DNA from: CAYTGM01 sp964437365
GTDB lineage: Bacteria > Sumerlaeota > Sumerlaeia > SLMS01
Direction of reading: 5' to 3'
NCBI GenBank assembly: GCA_964437365.1
Contig: CAYTGM010000017.1
Location: 44,872-108,871, forward strand
Length of the DNA: 64,000 nucleotides
The notes below the pieces were generated by a model. It saw only the letters and a list, made by a program, of their open reading frames with translations. It was not told the origin of the DNA and did not search any database. Each line of letters begins with the position of its first letter. Positions within the stretch are counted from its first letter, which is position 1. The position numbers were made by a program, and so were the translations under genes. Positions 33,866 to 42,980 of the stretch are shown here, in pieces.

Positions 33866-34726
33866 AATCAGAAACTAGCCATTCAAACTCCCTGGAAAGT
33901 CGAGCGGCTGGACCGACTAGAGCAACTTGGTATCCGGGAGATTCAGCTCCGACTTGGTCCGGAATTTCCCATCGATATAGACGAGCCTAAGCAGGAAGAA
34001 TTGGTTCAAGTCAAAAATGAATTGAAGGCCCGTAGATTAAAGGTAACCTCTATTGGCTTCTACAGAAATATGCTGGAGCCGGATGAAAGGCTGAGGCAAT
34101 TAGAAGCGGATCGTCTTCAACGCGTTATCGAGATTGCTGCTGAAACTTTCGAAACAAACCTTATCGGTGTCTTCGCCGGACGGCACCCTGACCTGACCCT
34201 GGAAGAGAACCTGCCTTTATTCGAGAAGGTTTGGCAGCCCTTCATATTACGCGCCGAAAAGCTTGATGTCTATCTTGCTTTCGAGAACTGCACGATGTAT
34301 CGTGGGTACCCGGTGAAAGGGATAAATCTGACCTATTGCCCAAAAGCATATACCGAGATTTTCCAAAGAATTCAGAGTGATCACATTGGAATTGAATTCG
34401 ATCCCAGTCACTGCATCAAACAGTATATTGATCCCATGAAATTCCTTCAACTATTTGAGGGTAAGATCTTTCATGTACATCTCAAGGATCACGAAAGACT
34501 GGCAGAGGAAGAATTCCTGTATGGATGTTTCGATGTTCGCTCTTCCCGTGATCGGTTTCCCGGTTACGGCACAGTCGCTTTTGAATCCATCTTCTCTGAG
34601 TTGAGGCGTCAGAATTATCAGGGGCCTTTGACTATTGAAGCGGAGCGGGAGCCCTTAGCTACAGACGAGGATCACCGATATAAGTTGCTTCAGAATTCCT
34701 GTGAGTACTTGCGTTCTCTTCTTTAA
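33863..34726 (+). CDS. Sugar phosphate isomerase/epimerase-like TIM barrel (ATT start)
   Basis: A 287-residue xylose-isomerase-like TIM barrel. Starting at the first standard codon (TTG, 34001) would delete strand 1 and helix 1. The frame upstream encodes NQKLAIQTPWKVERLDRLEQ and then IREIQLRLG, a typical N-terminus. The only start with an SD is ATT at 33863, with GGAGAG ending 6 nt before it. Metal ligands expected in the family are visible: Glu in LAFENC, Asp in GIEFDPSHC, His in FHVHLKDH and Glu in LTIEAERE. It lies in the same frame as the preceding gene, 21 nt after its TAG, so stop-codon readthrough is an alternative. Substrate unknown. Confidence 0.75.
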   Translation: MNQKLAIQTPWKVERLDRLEQLGIREIQLRLGPEFPIDIDEPKQEELVQVKNELKARRLKVTSIGFYRNMLEPDERLRQLEADRLQRVIEIAAETFETNLIGVFAGRHPDLTLEENLPLFEKVWQPFILRAEKLDVYLAFENCTMYRGYPVKGINLTYCPKAYTEIFQRIQSDHIGIEFDPSHCIKQYIDPMKFLQLFEGKIFHVHLKDHERLAEEEFLYGCFDVRSSRDRFPGYGTVAFESIFSELRRQNYQGPLTIEAEREPLATDEDHRYKLLQNSCEYLRSLL

Positions 34727-34917
34727 GCCTCCACTTTAAAAACATTCGTTTGCTATTTGTGCAAGAATTATTCTTACAGGAGCCTCCCTTTCATAAACAT
34801 CGCTTTAGTAGTAATTTCGAAGTCTGCGAAAACTATACGCGGTATTGCTGTTGTAATTCTCTCTGGATTAATTATGAGTAGCCCACCTCCAGTCTTTTGG
34901 AAAGATCCAGAATCTAT

Positions 34918-37371
34918 ATGTCTGTAGTCAAAATACACTATCATCGTTTCGACAAGAACTATCAAGGTCTTGATCTGTGGACTTGGGATCCGTCCGGGAA
35001 GAGGAACCCTGAGGAACAACTCCTTTTTCCTGCTGGGCATGATGAGTTTGGCCCCTACTTTGATCTGGATCCTTCCCAGTATGGTGAGGAAGAGCTGGCT
35101 CACCAAATCGGGTTTCTTCCCAGGTTGCATCATGACTGGTCCTACAAAGAAGGTGAGGATCGATATTGGAATCTGGACCATGGGCCCGAAGTATGGATTC
35201 TTTCCGGAGACCCAACGGTCTATCAGGATCGCCCCGACGTTTCTCCGCGAATCGAGAGTGCTTTCCTCGATGAAAGAAATCGTATCAGGGCTTCTCTCAG
35301 CCACGCTCTCTCAGTTGAAAAGATTGAAGATGGGGCCTTTCGAGTTCAAAGCAATGTTGGCGAAGCTTACCCGGCAAGAGAACAAACTGCTGTCGAAGTT
35401 CATGATGGGAGAACCCATCACGCGATCATACTACTCGACTCAAGAGTCAATCCCCAAGACAAACTGACACTTTTTTGTGAAGGTTACGCACCAGCTACAG
35501 TCATCCGCAGACGAGGGTGTATAGACCCCGAAAAATGCAACCCGGAGGAACTTCCGGGCGTTTTCTATGATAGAGATCATACAACGTTTCGCGTATTTTC
35601 TCCAAAAGCAAGTCGCGTAGACCTTGTACTCTCTGATATACCAGTACCCACTTCAAACGCCCGTCATATAGGGCTTAGAGATATTGGTGATGGATTATGG
35701 GAAGCGATTGTTCATGAGAATTGTCACGGTCTTTTCTACGGTTACCAGGTTGATCAAAACAGGTTAGTCGATGACATTTATGCTAAGTGTACCGGAATGC
35801 CGGGGGAACTGGCACTTATTTTTGATCCAAAAGAAACAGATCCACACTCATTTCGTCGAAATTTTGAACCTCGCCTCGGGTTCCGACCGACAGATGCCAT
35901 TATCTATGAACTGCATATTCGTGACTATACGATTGATGAGAGTTCTGGGGTCTCTGACTTCAAGCGGGGAAAGTTCCTGGGGCTCGTGGAAGATGGGGCG
36001 ACTTTGGACGGAGAACTTTCCACTGCCATCGACCACATTTCAGAATTAGGTGTCACTCATGTCCAGCTTCTTCCAGTACATGACTTTGGGCATGGCACGG
36101 ATTCAAATGGCTATAACTGGGGATACATGACGAGGAACTTCTTTTCTCCAGAGGGGTGGTATGCATCGGAGCCGAGAGGTCTCAGAAAAATCAGAGAATT
36201 TAAGCAACTGATCGATGCTTTTCATGAAAGAGATATTGGAGTTATACTGGATGTTGTTTTCAACCATACGGCTGAAACGGCAAGTTTCGAACAGATCGCT
36301 AAAGGTTACTATTATCGCTATAATCAATCTGGAGGTTACTGGAACGGTTCAGGAACTGGTAACGAGTTCAAGAGTGAGTCTCCCATGGGGCGCAGGTTTA
36401 TCATAGACAGTTGTCTGTACTGGACCAAGCACTTCGGCGTAGATGGATTTCGATTCGATCTCATGGGGCTTATAGATTATGAAACGCTCAGGGAGGTTCG
36501 TCGTGAAGTCCTCAAGGTGAAGCCTGCAGCGTTAATATACGGTGAGCCTTGGGCTGCTACAGGACCTGAAGGTGCAGGGATTGAGGAGATTACATACAAA
36601 GGAGTAGTGTCCGGAACTGGTGTAGGTGCTTTCAATGATCATTACAGAAATGCTCTCAAAGGAAGCCCTGATGGGTCAGATGCTGGTTATATACACAATG
36701 GGTCTCATAGAGATGCTGTGATTGATGGGCTTAAAGGGGCTGTTCATGACTGGGCTCACCATCCGGGGGATTCTGTTCAATACGCTGATTGTCATGACAA
36801 CCTGATTCTCTGGGACAAAAGTGCTAAAGTCTTTCCAAAAGCATCGAAGGAACAGCTTGAAAAATACCAGAAACTTGCAGTTGGAATCTTGTGTATCAGT
36901 CAAGGGATGATCTTCTTGCACGCTGGTGTTGAATTCGGACGGAGTAAGGGAGGGAACCACAACAGCTATAATGCGCCAGATGAAGTTAACCGTGTAAACT
37001 GGAACCTCAAACTGGAACACAAGAGCCTGTACCAGTACTGCCGTGAGATGATCGAAATGCGCAGGCTTCATCCAATCTTCAGACTCGCGACACGTGAAGA
37101 AGTCGAACAGAGATTTCAATTGTTCGAGGTCTCCGGGCTTCCAGATTCCGTTATTCATTTCGAGCTAAATGGCGAAGGTTTAAGTGGGGAGTCGTGGAGT
37201 GCAGCCCGAATCTATATTAACCCAACGGAAGCTGATTGTTTGGTGCATGTTTCCGATTCAGGCTGGAATGTCATCGTCCAGGGTGACAATGTGTCACTTT
37301 CGGGTCTTTTTCATGTTGAAGGAACAGTCTATATTCCTGCCCATGGAATACTTCTTCTGGCTAAATCCTGA
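34918..37371 (+). CDS. pulA: Type I pullulanase / GH13 debranching enzyme
   Basis: An 817-residue alpha-glucan debranching enzyme without signal peptide, so probably cytoplasmic. N-terminal CBM41-like starch-binding domain (VKIHYHRFDKNYQGLDLWTWD), a CBM48-like domain (about 215-310: TTFRVFSPKASRVDLVL), then the GH13 barrel. Visible are YNWGYMT (pullulanase-type YNWGY signature), DVVFNHT, nucleophile Asp about 514 in GFRFDLMG, acid/base Glu about 543 in YGEPWAA, and Asp about 627 in CHDNLILW. It hydrolyses alpha-1,6 branches of glycogen or pullulan. The start could be ATG 34918 or TTG 34897. No glycogen genes are adjacent. Confidence 0.92.
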   Translation: MSVVKIHYHRFDKNYQGLDLWTWDPSGKRNPEEQLLFPAGHDEFGPYFDLDPSQYGEEELAHQIGFLPRLHHDWSYKEGEDRYWNLDHGPEVWILSGDPTVYQDRPDVSPRIESAFLDERNRIRASLSHALSVEKIEDGAFRVQSNVGEAYPAREQTAVEVHDGRTHHAIILLDSRVNPQDKLTLFCEGYAPATVIRRRGCIDPEKCNPEELPGVFYDRDHTTFRVFSPKASRVDLVLSDIPVPTSNARHIGLRDIGDGLWEAIVHENCHGLFYGYQVDQNRLVDDIYAKCTGMPGELALIFDPKETDPHSFRRNFEPRLGFRPTDAIIYELHIRDYTIDESSGVSDFKRGKFLGLVEDGATLDGELSTAIDHISELGVTHVQLLPVHDFGHGTDSNGYNWGYMTRNFFSPEGWYASEPRGLRKIREFKQLIDAFHERDIGVILDVVFNHTAETASFEQIAKGYYYRYNQSGGYWNGSGTGNEFKSESPMGRRFIIDSCLYWTKHFGVDGFRFDLMGLIDYETLREVRREVLKVKPAALIYGEPWAATGPEGAGIEEITYKGVVSGTGVGAFNDHYRNALKGSPDGSDAGYIHNGSHRDAVIDGLKGAVHDWAHHPGDSVQYADCHDNLILWDKSAKVFPKASKEQLEKYQKLAVGILCISQGMIFLHAGVEFGRSKGGNHNSYNAPDEVNRVNWNLKLEHKSLYQYCREMIEMRRLHPIFRLATREEVEQRFQLFEVSGLPDSVIHFELNGEGLSGESWSAARIYINPTEADCLVHVSDSGWNVIVQGDNVSLSGLFHVEGTVYIPAHGILLLAKS

Positions 37372-37478
37372 AATTTCAACGTTCCAGTGAAACGGAAAAG
37401 AGCCTCGCGGGCATTAACCTTGCCTCATTTATCCGCAATCATGTTATCGTTATGTGGATCATGGAAAGGTAAAGTGAC

Positions 37479-38525
37479 GTGAACCTCACAGTTTCAAATC
37501 GGCACGAGCAGAAGACAACGAACACATCGGTGGTCGATCAATATGGCCGCACGCTCAGTTATTTGAGACTCTCAGTGACAGATCTTTGCAATCTTTCGTG
37601 TACCTACTGTAATCCTGTCCAAGGTTGCGGGAGTAGTTTTGCCTATAAGCTCAGCTGGGAGGATCTCGAGTTTCTTGTATCCACAGCTGTAAATGATCTT
37701 GGTATAGAAGCGCTGAGAATCACTGGGGGCGAACCTACGGTGAGGCCGGGACTCATCGATTGGATCAGCAGAGTGAATCAACAGGATAAGCTCAAAGATA
37801 TTGCCATGACCACGAACGGTATCCGATTGGCAGCTCTAGCTGAAGATTTGAGAAAAGCAGGGCTAAGAAGAGTTAACGTCTCACTCGATACATTTAGTGA
37901 TCAAAAATACAGTGAGGCGACCAGAGGAGGAAGCCTGGCCAGGTGTCTAGAAGGAATTCGGGTAGCGAGCCAGGTTTTTGACCGCGTCAAAGTAAACGCC
38001 GTTCTGATGAAAGAACTCTCTTTTCTTGAATTGGAAAGCTTTGTTGAATTCTCTGACCGGCATGGAATAGAAGTTCGTTTCATTGAGCTCATGCCTATTT
38101 TCGAAGACAAGAAATACTTCCACGATAACTATGTTCCCATCGATAGCGTTGTAACAGAGTTGAAGAAGCTTGGGTATACACTTGAAGCGGAGGGAGACGG
38201 AAACGCTTCAGGGAATAAGACCGGCTATGGGCCTGCAACAACCTACAGAGTCAAAGGCTCGAGAGCGAGGCTTGGTTTTATCAGTCAGATGTCGAATACA
38301 AAATGCCTGCATTGTAACAAACTCAGAATCACAAGTGATGGCTCTCTTAAGGCATGTCTTCTCTCACCCGAAGAAATAGACCTATCAGACTCTATTCTCA
38401 AGAGAGACAAAGCGACAATTGTACGTCACATGAAGCGTGAGTTTTTGCAACGTGCTGAGCGCTATGATCTTGCAGAGGCGCTTTCAGACCCTTTCAACCG
38501 TGGTATGCAGTCTATCGGTGGTTAG
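37479..38525 (+). CDS. moaA: GTP 3',8-cyclase MoaA
   Basis: A 348-residue radical SAM enzyme for the first step of molybdopterin synthesis (GTP to 3',8-cyclo-GTP). The N-terminal cluster site is CNLSCTYC (Cys37, 41, 44). The C-terminal 4Fe-4S site is CLHCNKLRITSDGSLKAC (C-x2-C-x13-C). The protein ends in the conserved ...SIGG tail needed for catalysis. The start is GTG with GGAAAGG upstream. No other moa/moe genes are in the window, so the cofactor pathway must be scattered. Confidence 0.93.
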   Translation: MNLTVSNRHEQKTTNTSVVDQYGRTLSYLRLSVTDLCNLSCTYCNPVQGCGSSFAYKLSWEDLEFLVSTAVNDLGIEALRITGGEPTVRPGLIDWISRVNQQDKLKDIAMTTNGIRLAALAEDLRKAGLRRVNVSLDTFSDQKYSEATRGGSLARCLEGIRVASQVFDRVKVNAVLMKELSFLELESFVEFSDRHGIEVRFIELMPIFEDKKYFHDNYVPIDSVVTELKKLGYTLEAEGDGNASGNKTGYGPATTYRVKGSRARLGFISQMSNTKCLHCNKLRITSDGSLKACLLSPEEIDLSDSILKRDKATIVRHMKREFLQRAERYDLAEALSDPFNRGMQSIGG

Positions 38526-38557
38526 ATTATCAAGGCAGGCTGCTTAAACGAGTTGTC

Positions 38558-39466
38558 TTATACTTTGCCGAGTGTCTTATCAAGGCCTTCACGAAGGGGA
38601 GTAGCAGGCTTCCATCCCAGCTCAACCAGCCTGTCTGACTTTCCACGGGAATGCTTAATATCACCTTTTCTTTCCTGAGCATACTTGATTTCACTCTTCG
38701 AATTTGAAAGCGATATGATTTCTTTAGCAAGATCGTTGATCGTTATCCGGCTGTTGCAGGCGACATTGTATAGACCTTCACCCTGAGTCGCTGCGATAAT
38801 GTTCGCTTGCACGACATCTTCGACGAATACAAAGTCGCGAGTTTGTTCGCCGTCTCCATATATCGTGAGGTCTTCGTTCTTCCTCGCCTTTTGCGAGAAG
38901 ATGGCAATGGCTGCTGCGTAGGCTGAGTTCGGATCCTGGCCAGGGCCAAAGACATTGAAGTACCTGAGAGTGGCCGTGGGGACTCCATGAAGCTTGTTAT
39001 AGGTGTTCATATAGTGCTCTGCAGCAAGCTTGCTCACCGCGTAGGGAGAGGCTGGCGCCGGCAGGTCGGTTTCAGAATGAAAAGGGCGTTCTACAAAGCC
39101 GTATACTGCTGATGTCGAGGAAAGTACTACTTTCTTGACGCCATTCTCCTTTGCCCCTTCCAGGATATTAATCGTTCCATTTGTATTGATAGATTGTGTT
39201 TCAATCGGCTTTTCGACAGATTCAGGAACACTCACTAGAGCCGCTAGATGATGAATATAATCGACATCTCTGGTGAGTTTTTTCACGAGGTCCGGGTCTT
39301 CTACGCTGCCCTCGACAAATTCGCAGTCAAGGCCTTCAATGTTATCTTTAAACCCTGATCTTAAAGAATCCAGTATGGTAACGTCTGCGCCTCGATCGCA
39401 CCACGTCCGAGCAACATGACTCCCGATGAAGCCTGCTCCTCCAGTTATTAAAACCTTATCGCTCAA
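38558..39466 (-). CDS. NDP-sugar epimerase/dehydratase (GalE-like SDR)
   Basis: A 302-residue extended SDR. The N-terminal NAD-binding motif is VLITGGAGFIGSHVA and the catalytic SSTSAVYG with SPYAVSK gives the Ser and YxxxK. TLRYFNVFGPGQDP and the C-terminal HSRGKSDRLVELGWKP resemble UDP-(GlcNAc/Glc) 4-epimerases of the WbpP/GalE type. It makes sugar nucleotides for surface glycans. The start is TTG with GGAG 7 nt upstream. Confidence 0.88.
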   Translation of the reverse strand: MSDKVLITGGAGFIGSHVARTWCDRGADVTILDSLRSGFKDNIEGLDCEFVEGSVEDPDLVKKLTRDVDYIHHLAALVSVPESVEKPIETQSINTNGTINILEGAKENGVKKVVLSSTSAVYGFVERPFHSETDLPAPASPYAVSKLAAEHYMNTYNKLHGVPTATLRYFNVFGPGQDPNSAYAAAIAIFSQKARKNEDLTIYGDGEQTRDFVFVEDVVQANIIAATQGEGLYNVACNSRITINDLAKEIISLSNSKSEIKYAQERKGDIKHSRGKSDRLVELGWKPATPLREGLDKTLGKV

Positions 39467-39633
39467 GAGATTTCTCCATGACCATTGTCCTCGAAAGTAT
39501 GAAAAATGTTGGCAACGTCGTCAGCTTCATGAGCCTCCGGGGCTCTTGGGGCAAGCACGTTTCCCATGATAGGGGTTGATTCGAAAGACTGAAACAATAC
39601 TTTCGCAGGGGGTGTCGTATTTTCAAGGAGCCA

Positions 39634-39669
39634 ATGCGTAGCGTAAGTGTCTGCGCATACCGATTGTGA
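39634..39669 (+). promoter_or_regulatory. Possible leader peptide before gluQ
   Basis: AAGGAG (39625-39630) is followed after 3 nt by an ATG that opens an 11-codon frame MRSVSVCAYRL ending TGA at 39669, 7 nt before the ATG of gluQ (39677). That ATG has no SD of its own, so coupling through the leader is possible. The SD spacing is short, so this is tentative. Confidence 0.35.
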
Positions 39670-39676
39670 ACATCAT

Positions 39677-40639
39677 ATGAAATCTTCGTTAAAGCCTAAG
39701 CTCACAGGCAGGTATGCTCCATCTCCAACAGGGAACCTGCACCTTGGTAATTTAAGGACTGCATTAGCATCGTACTTATCGATCCGTTCTCGCGGAGGAA
39801 CTTATCTATTACGGATTGAAGATCTCGATCAATCCAGGTCTCGTACCGAGCATGAGCAGCAACAACTCAGGGATCTGCAGTCGCTAGGGATCGTTTGGGA
39901 TGAGGATCCGTGGAGGCAAAGTGCGAGAGATAAGATATATTCCGACTATTTCGTTCGATTACAAGAGCGTCAGCTTGTGTATCCGTGTTTCGCCTCGCGA
40001 AAGGAAATTCGAGAAGCCCTGTCAGCTCCTCACCGTGAAGACAATGATGGTCAGACTTATCCTGGGATTTATGCAGACTATCCCATGAAGGAGGCGCAGG
40101 CCCGGATCGAATCGGGGGAGCAGCACAGTTGGAGGATCCGAGTCTCACAAGCTCCGAAGGAATTCTTCGACGGATTCGCTGGTCGTGTTGAAATGGATCT
40201 TGAACAGGTTGGCGGCGATTTCATCATCAAGAGAGCTGATGGGTTCCACTCCTATCAACTTGCTTGCGCTATTGATGATGCCTGCTCAGGCGTCACAGAA
40301 GTACTACGCGGAGATGACCTGTTGGATTCCGGTGCACGGCAGGCTTATATTCTATTTTGCCTGGGTCTTGATATCCCACGATATGTCCACATCCCTTTGA
40401 TGATTGGAGAGGACAAGAGGCGTCTTGCCAAGCGACTTGGCAGCGATGATCTTTCTGGTTTTCTTGAAAAGGGATACAAGGTTGAAGGCGTACTGAGCTA
40501 TCTTGCATATACACTTGGTCAATGCCCTCTTGGCGAGAGAGTTACAATGAGTGAACTGATTGAAAACTGGGATCAGCATCTTGTTCAAAGAGAGCCATTC
40601 GAGTTCCGGGAGGCTGAGATGCAAAGTTATCTCCGGTAA
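39677..40639 (+). CDS. gluQ: Glutamyl-Q tRNA(Asp) synthetase
   Basis: About 320 residues, a truncated glutamyl-tRNA synthetase without anticodon-binding domain, as in GluQRS, which glutamylates queuosine of tRNA-Asp. HIGH-type APSPTGNLHLGNLRTA and KMSKS-type EDKRRLAKR are present. The family's zinc site (Cys-x-Cys...Tyr...Cys) is reduced to one cysteine (YPCFASRKEI...YPGIYADYP), so zinc is probably not bound. I chose ATG 39677; GTG at 39647 in frame is the alternative. The size fits GluQ rather than full GltX. Confidence 0.87.
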   Translation: MKSSLKPKLTGRYAPSPTGNLHLGNLRTALASYLSIRSRGGTYLLRIEDLDQSRSRTEHEQQQLRDLQSLGIVWDEDPWRQSARDKIYSDYFVRLQERQLVYPCFASRKEIREALSAPHREDNDGQTYPGIYADYPMKEAQARIESGEQHSWRIRVSQAPKEFFDGFAGRVEMDLEQVGGDFIIKRADGFHSYQLACAIDDACSGVTEVLRGDDLLDSGARQAYILFCLGLDIPRYVHIPLMIGEDKRRLAKRLGSDDLSGFLEKGYKVEGVLSYLAYTLGQCPLGERVTMSELIENWDQHLVQREPFEFREAEMQSYLR

Positions 40640-40721
40640 TCATTACCAAACGTTTGTATTGCTCACTAATGGAGTGGTGCTGTTAAGTTGGTAAAATAAT
40701 GACAGGCACGAGGAGACAAAA

Positions 40722-41855
40722 ATGCCCCTAACCAAGATCTTTGAACGTCTTGCTGATGACCAGGAAGCTCACAATGCATTGGAGGCTGGATTACAGAAAA
40801 GCCTTGGGTTGTTTTCAGGGATCTATGGGACTGGTGCGACACTCAACCGACTTCTCCATGATTCGGGGGTTAAAGCACGTCGAACTCTTCCCGCGACAGT
40901 TTTCAGTGTTGGGAATATTTCCCTCGGGGGAACAGGGAAGACCCCTTTTACCGAATGGTTGACAACCTGGCTTTATGAGCAGAATCGGAGGCCAGTAATA
41001 CTGACACGCGGGTATGGTCGGGAGGACGAAGACAAGCTTGTTGTTGTGAGCAACGGGAAAAAGGTTCTCGCTGGGACAAGGGATGCAGGGGATGAACCGG
41101 TTCTTATGGCTCGCAACCTTGTAAAAACTCCCGTCCTCGCTTGTGCGAACCGATACCGTGCTGGTCGATTCGCCTTGAGAAAGTTCGATGTAGATACGGT
41201 TGTTCTTGATGACGGTTTCCAACATCATGATCTTCATCGACAGGCAGATATCGTTCTTGTAGATGGTCTGAAACCCTTATCTGAAATGAAGGTCTTCCCA
41301 CGTGGGACTTTGAGAGAGTCGACAAAAGTTCTTTCTCGTGCTCACCTCATCGTCATCACAAGATGGAACCAGTCCGAGAGCGCGAAGAAGGTTTATCGAG
41401 AGATTCGACAGGTTGCACCCTCGGTTCCTGTTGTTCGAACAGGGCTCAGCGTTTCTCGTGCGACTCTTCTGAAATCCGGCAAGGAAGTACCTCTGCAGGA
41501 ATTAAATGAAAAGAAAGTCTATATGCTGTGTGGTCTCGGTAACCCTGCTTCTTTTCGGAAGTCAGTCAATGATGCGGGCATGAAGATTAGTAGCGAAAAG
41601 GTCTTGAGAGATCATGAAAGAGTAACGCGACGCCAATTGAAGAAGATTGAGTCGAAGTGCAGGAAGGATAAGATTTCGTATATCGTCGTTACTAAAAAGG
41701 ATGCTGTGAAAATAGAAGAGCTGGGGAGGTTTCCATCTCGGGTTCTTGTTATTGAGTCTGATCTCAAGTGGATGAACAGTAAAGAGCAAGCCAATGCGGA
41801 AAAGGTCCTGAAGGGACGGCTTCATGCACGTCTTGTGCGTGGCTTTCTGAAATAA
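40722..41855 (+). CDS. lpxK: Tetraacyldisaccharide 4'-kinase LpxK
   Basis: A 377-residue inner-membrane kinase that phosphorylates the lipid A disaccharide at 4'. The Walker A is in SVGNISLGGTGKTPF (about 69-75), followed by RPVILTRGYGRE and VVLDDGFQHHDLHRQADIVLVD, the strongest LpxK signature. Length is normal. The SD GAGGAG lies before the ATG. Its presence shows an outer membrane with lipid A. It is convergent with the histidine phosphatase, 7 nt apart. Confidence 0.93.
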   Translation: MPLTKIFERLADDQEAHNALEAGLQKSLGLFSGIYGTGATLNRLLHDSGVKARRTLPATVFSVGNISLGGTGKTPFTEWLTTWLYEQNRRPVILTRGYGREDEDKLVVVSNGKKVLAGTRDAGDEPVLMARNLVKTPVLACANRYRAGRFALRKFDVDTVVLDDGFQHHDLHRQADIVLVDGLKPLSEMKVFPRGTLRESTKVLSRAHLIVITRWNQSESAKKVYREIRQVAPSVPVVRTGLSVSRATLLKSGKEVPLQELNEKKVYMLCGLGNPASFRKSVNDAGMKISSEKVLRDHERVTRRQLKKIESKCRKDKISYIVVTKKDAVKIEELGRFPSRVLVIESDLKWMNSKEQANAEKVLKGRLHARLVRGFLK

Positions 41856-41862
41856 ATGGGTC

Positions 41863-42510
41863 TCACTTCAGAAAATGGACCGCATTAAGAGTTCGTACCC
41901 GAGTTCTCCCTGACTCAAAATAGTCGACAATATTCATCGCGCAATAGTCCTGGTCGAAAGTGAAAATCGATCCAAGAGGCAGTCCTAAAGCGTCGGCCAG
42001 AATGATTCGTACAGGGCCGCTGTGAGCAGTAATCGCAACCTTCTCACCACGGTGCTTTGTCAGAACTTCCTGAACAAAAGGAAGAACCCTCGATTGTACA
42101 TCGATAAAGCTCTCTGATTCACCGGGTGCTCTGACAGTGTGCCTGCTTTCCAGATACTTCTCAACCTCTTCAGGGTATTCTTCGGCAATCTTGTCCCAGG
42201 GCTTCCCTTGCCAGTCACCAAAATGCCTTTCTCTAAGTCTTGGGTCCAGGCGTGGTTGTAAATCTTTATGGCGAGATATTTCCCGGCCTAGTGTGAGAGC
42301 TCGAATAAGATCACTCGAATAAACATGGTCTATTGGGGTCTTCTTCAGGTACTTGCCTACTCGTATAGATTGCTTGATGCCTTTTGGAGAAAGTTCTACG
42401 TCCATCTGTCCATACAGGTACTTGCGGTGTTTTTCATGAACTTCGCCGTGGCGAAAAAGGTAGAGAGTCGTCGGAATGCCCTCTCCGGAGAGCCATGGAA
42501 AACCTTTCAT
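41863..42510 (-). CDS. Histidine phosphatase family protein
   Basis: A 215-residue phosphoglycerate-mutase-like phosphatase. The catalytic motif LFRHGE (His21) is followed by YSSDLIRALTLGREI, LRERHFGDWQGKPW with the acid Glu, and VAITAHSGPVRIIL with the second His. Members dephosphorylate sugar phosphates, alpha-ribazole phosphate (CobC) and others; the substrate here is unknown. It overlaps the upstream gene by ATGA and is the last gene of the five-gene kinase operon. Confidence 0.85.
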   Translation of the reverse strand: MKGFPWLSGEGIPTTLYLFRHGEVHEKHRKYLYGQMDVELSPKGIKQSIRVGKYLKKTPIDHVYSSDLIRALTLGREISRHKDLQPRLDPRLRERHFGDWQGKPWDKIAEEYPEEVEKYLESRHTVRAPGESESFIDVQSRVLPFVQEVLTKHRGEKVAITAHSGPVRIILADALGLPLGSIFTFDQDYCAMNIVDYFESGRTRVRTLNAVHFLK

Positions 42511-42962
42511 GGGCTCGTTAACTCATCAGAAACATCAATATTGACCGTATACTCAGTCGTGATGGCATCTTCAAGTTTGTGGAGTGTTTCTCCTAACTGT
42601 TGGTCTTTATAGAGAAAACTGACACTCCCTTTTTTGATGACTTCAAAAGACGCTTTACCATCCTCATCGGTTTCGGACATCTTGAAGCCAGTGCTGATCG
42701 TTTCCACATCCTCTGCTTCTGTTAACTCTTGGCGAATCTTGACCTCTTCACCTGCCAGTGGATTTCCTTGCTGGTCTTTAAGGAAAACAATAATGGTGAC
42801 AAAGGAGGAAGCGTCGTCTCCGAGACTGTCAGTATTTCCATTCGTCGACTGACCAGCGAAAAGAAATAAAGAAATGAAACCAATCAAAGAGATGATCAGT
42901 GCGGCGAGAAATGGAACCGGAGAGATTTTTTTTGCACCAGGTGTATGTATTGACTGGCTCAT
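42507..42962 (-). CDS. Small anchored protein with one beta-sandwich domain
   Basis: A 151-residue protein with a hydrophobic helix at about 14-38 and a soluble domain resembling a bacterial Ig/Cna-B-like unit (VTIIVFLKDQQGNPLAGEEVKIRQ...TDEDGKASFEVIKKGSVSFLY). The topology predicts a domain outside the inner membrane. It lies 18 nt behind the larger beta-domain protein and could be its partner (inference). No enzyme motif. Confidence 0.6.
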   Translation of the reverse strand: MSQSIHTPGAKKISPVPFLAALIISLIGFISLFLFAGQSTNGNTDSLGDDASSFVTIIVFLKDQQGNPLAGEEVKIRQELTEAEDVETISTGFKMSETDEDGKASFEVIKKGSVSFLYKDQQLGETLHKLEDAITTEYTVNIDVSDELTSP

Positions 42963-42980
42963 AATATTAGTTGTTCCTGC

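Noticed and set aside
34001..34726. TTG at 34001 as the isomerase start
   Set aside because: It removes the first strand and helix of the barrel and has no SD; the frame upstream is clearly homologous-looking coding sequence.
34774..35304. 176-codon minus-strand ORF over the pullulanase start
   Set aside because: Overlaps the conserved CBM41 region of the pullulanase and has no RBS or domain.
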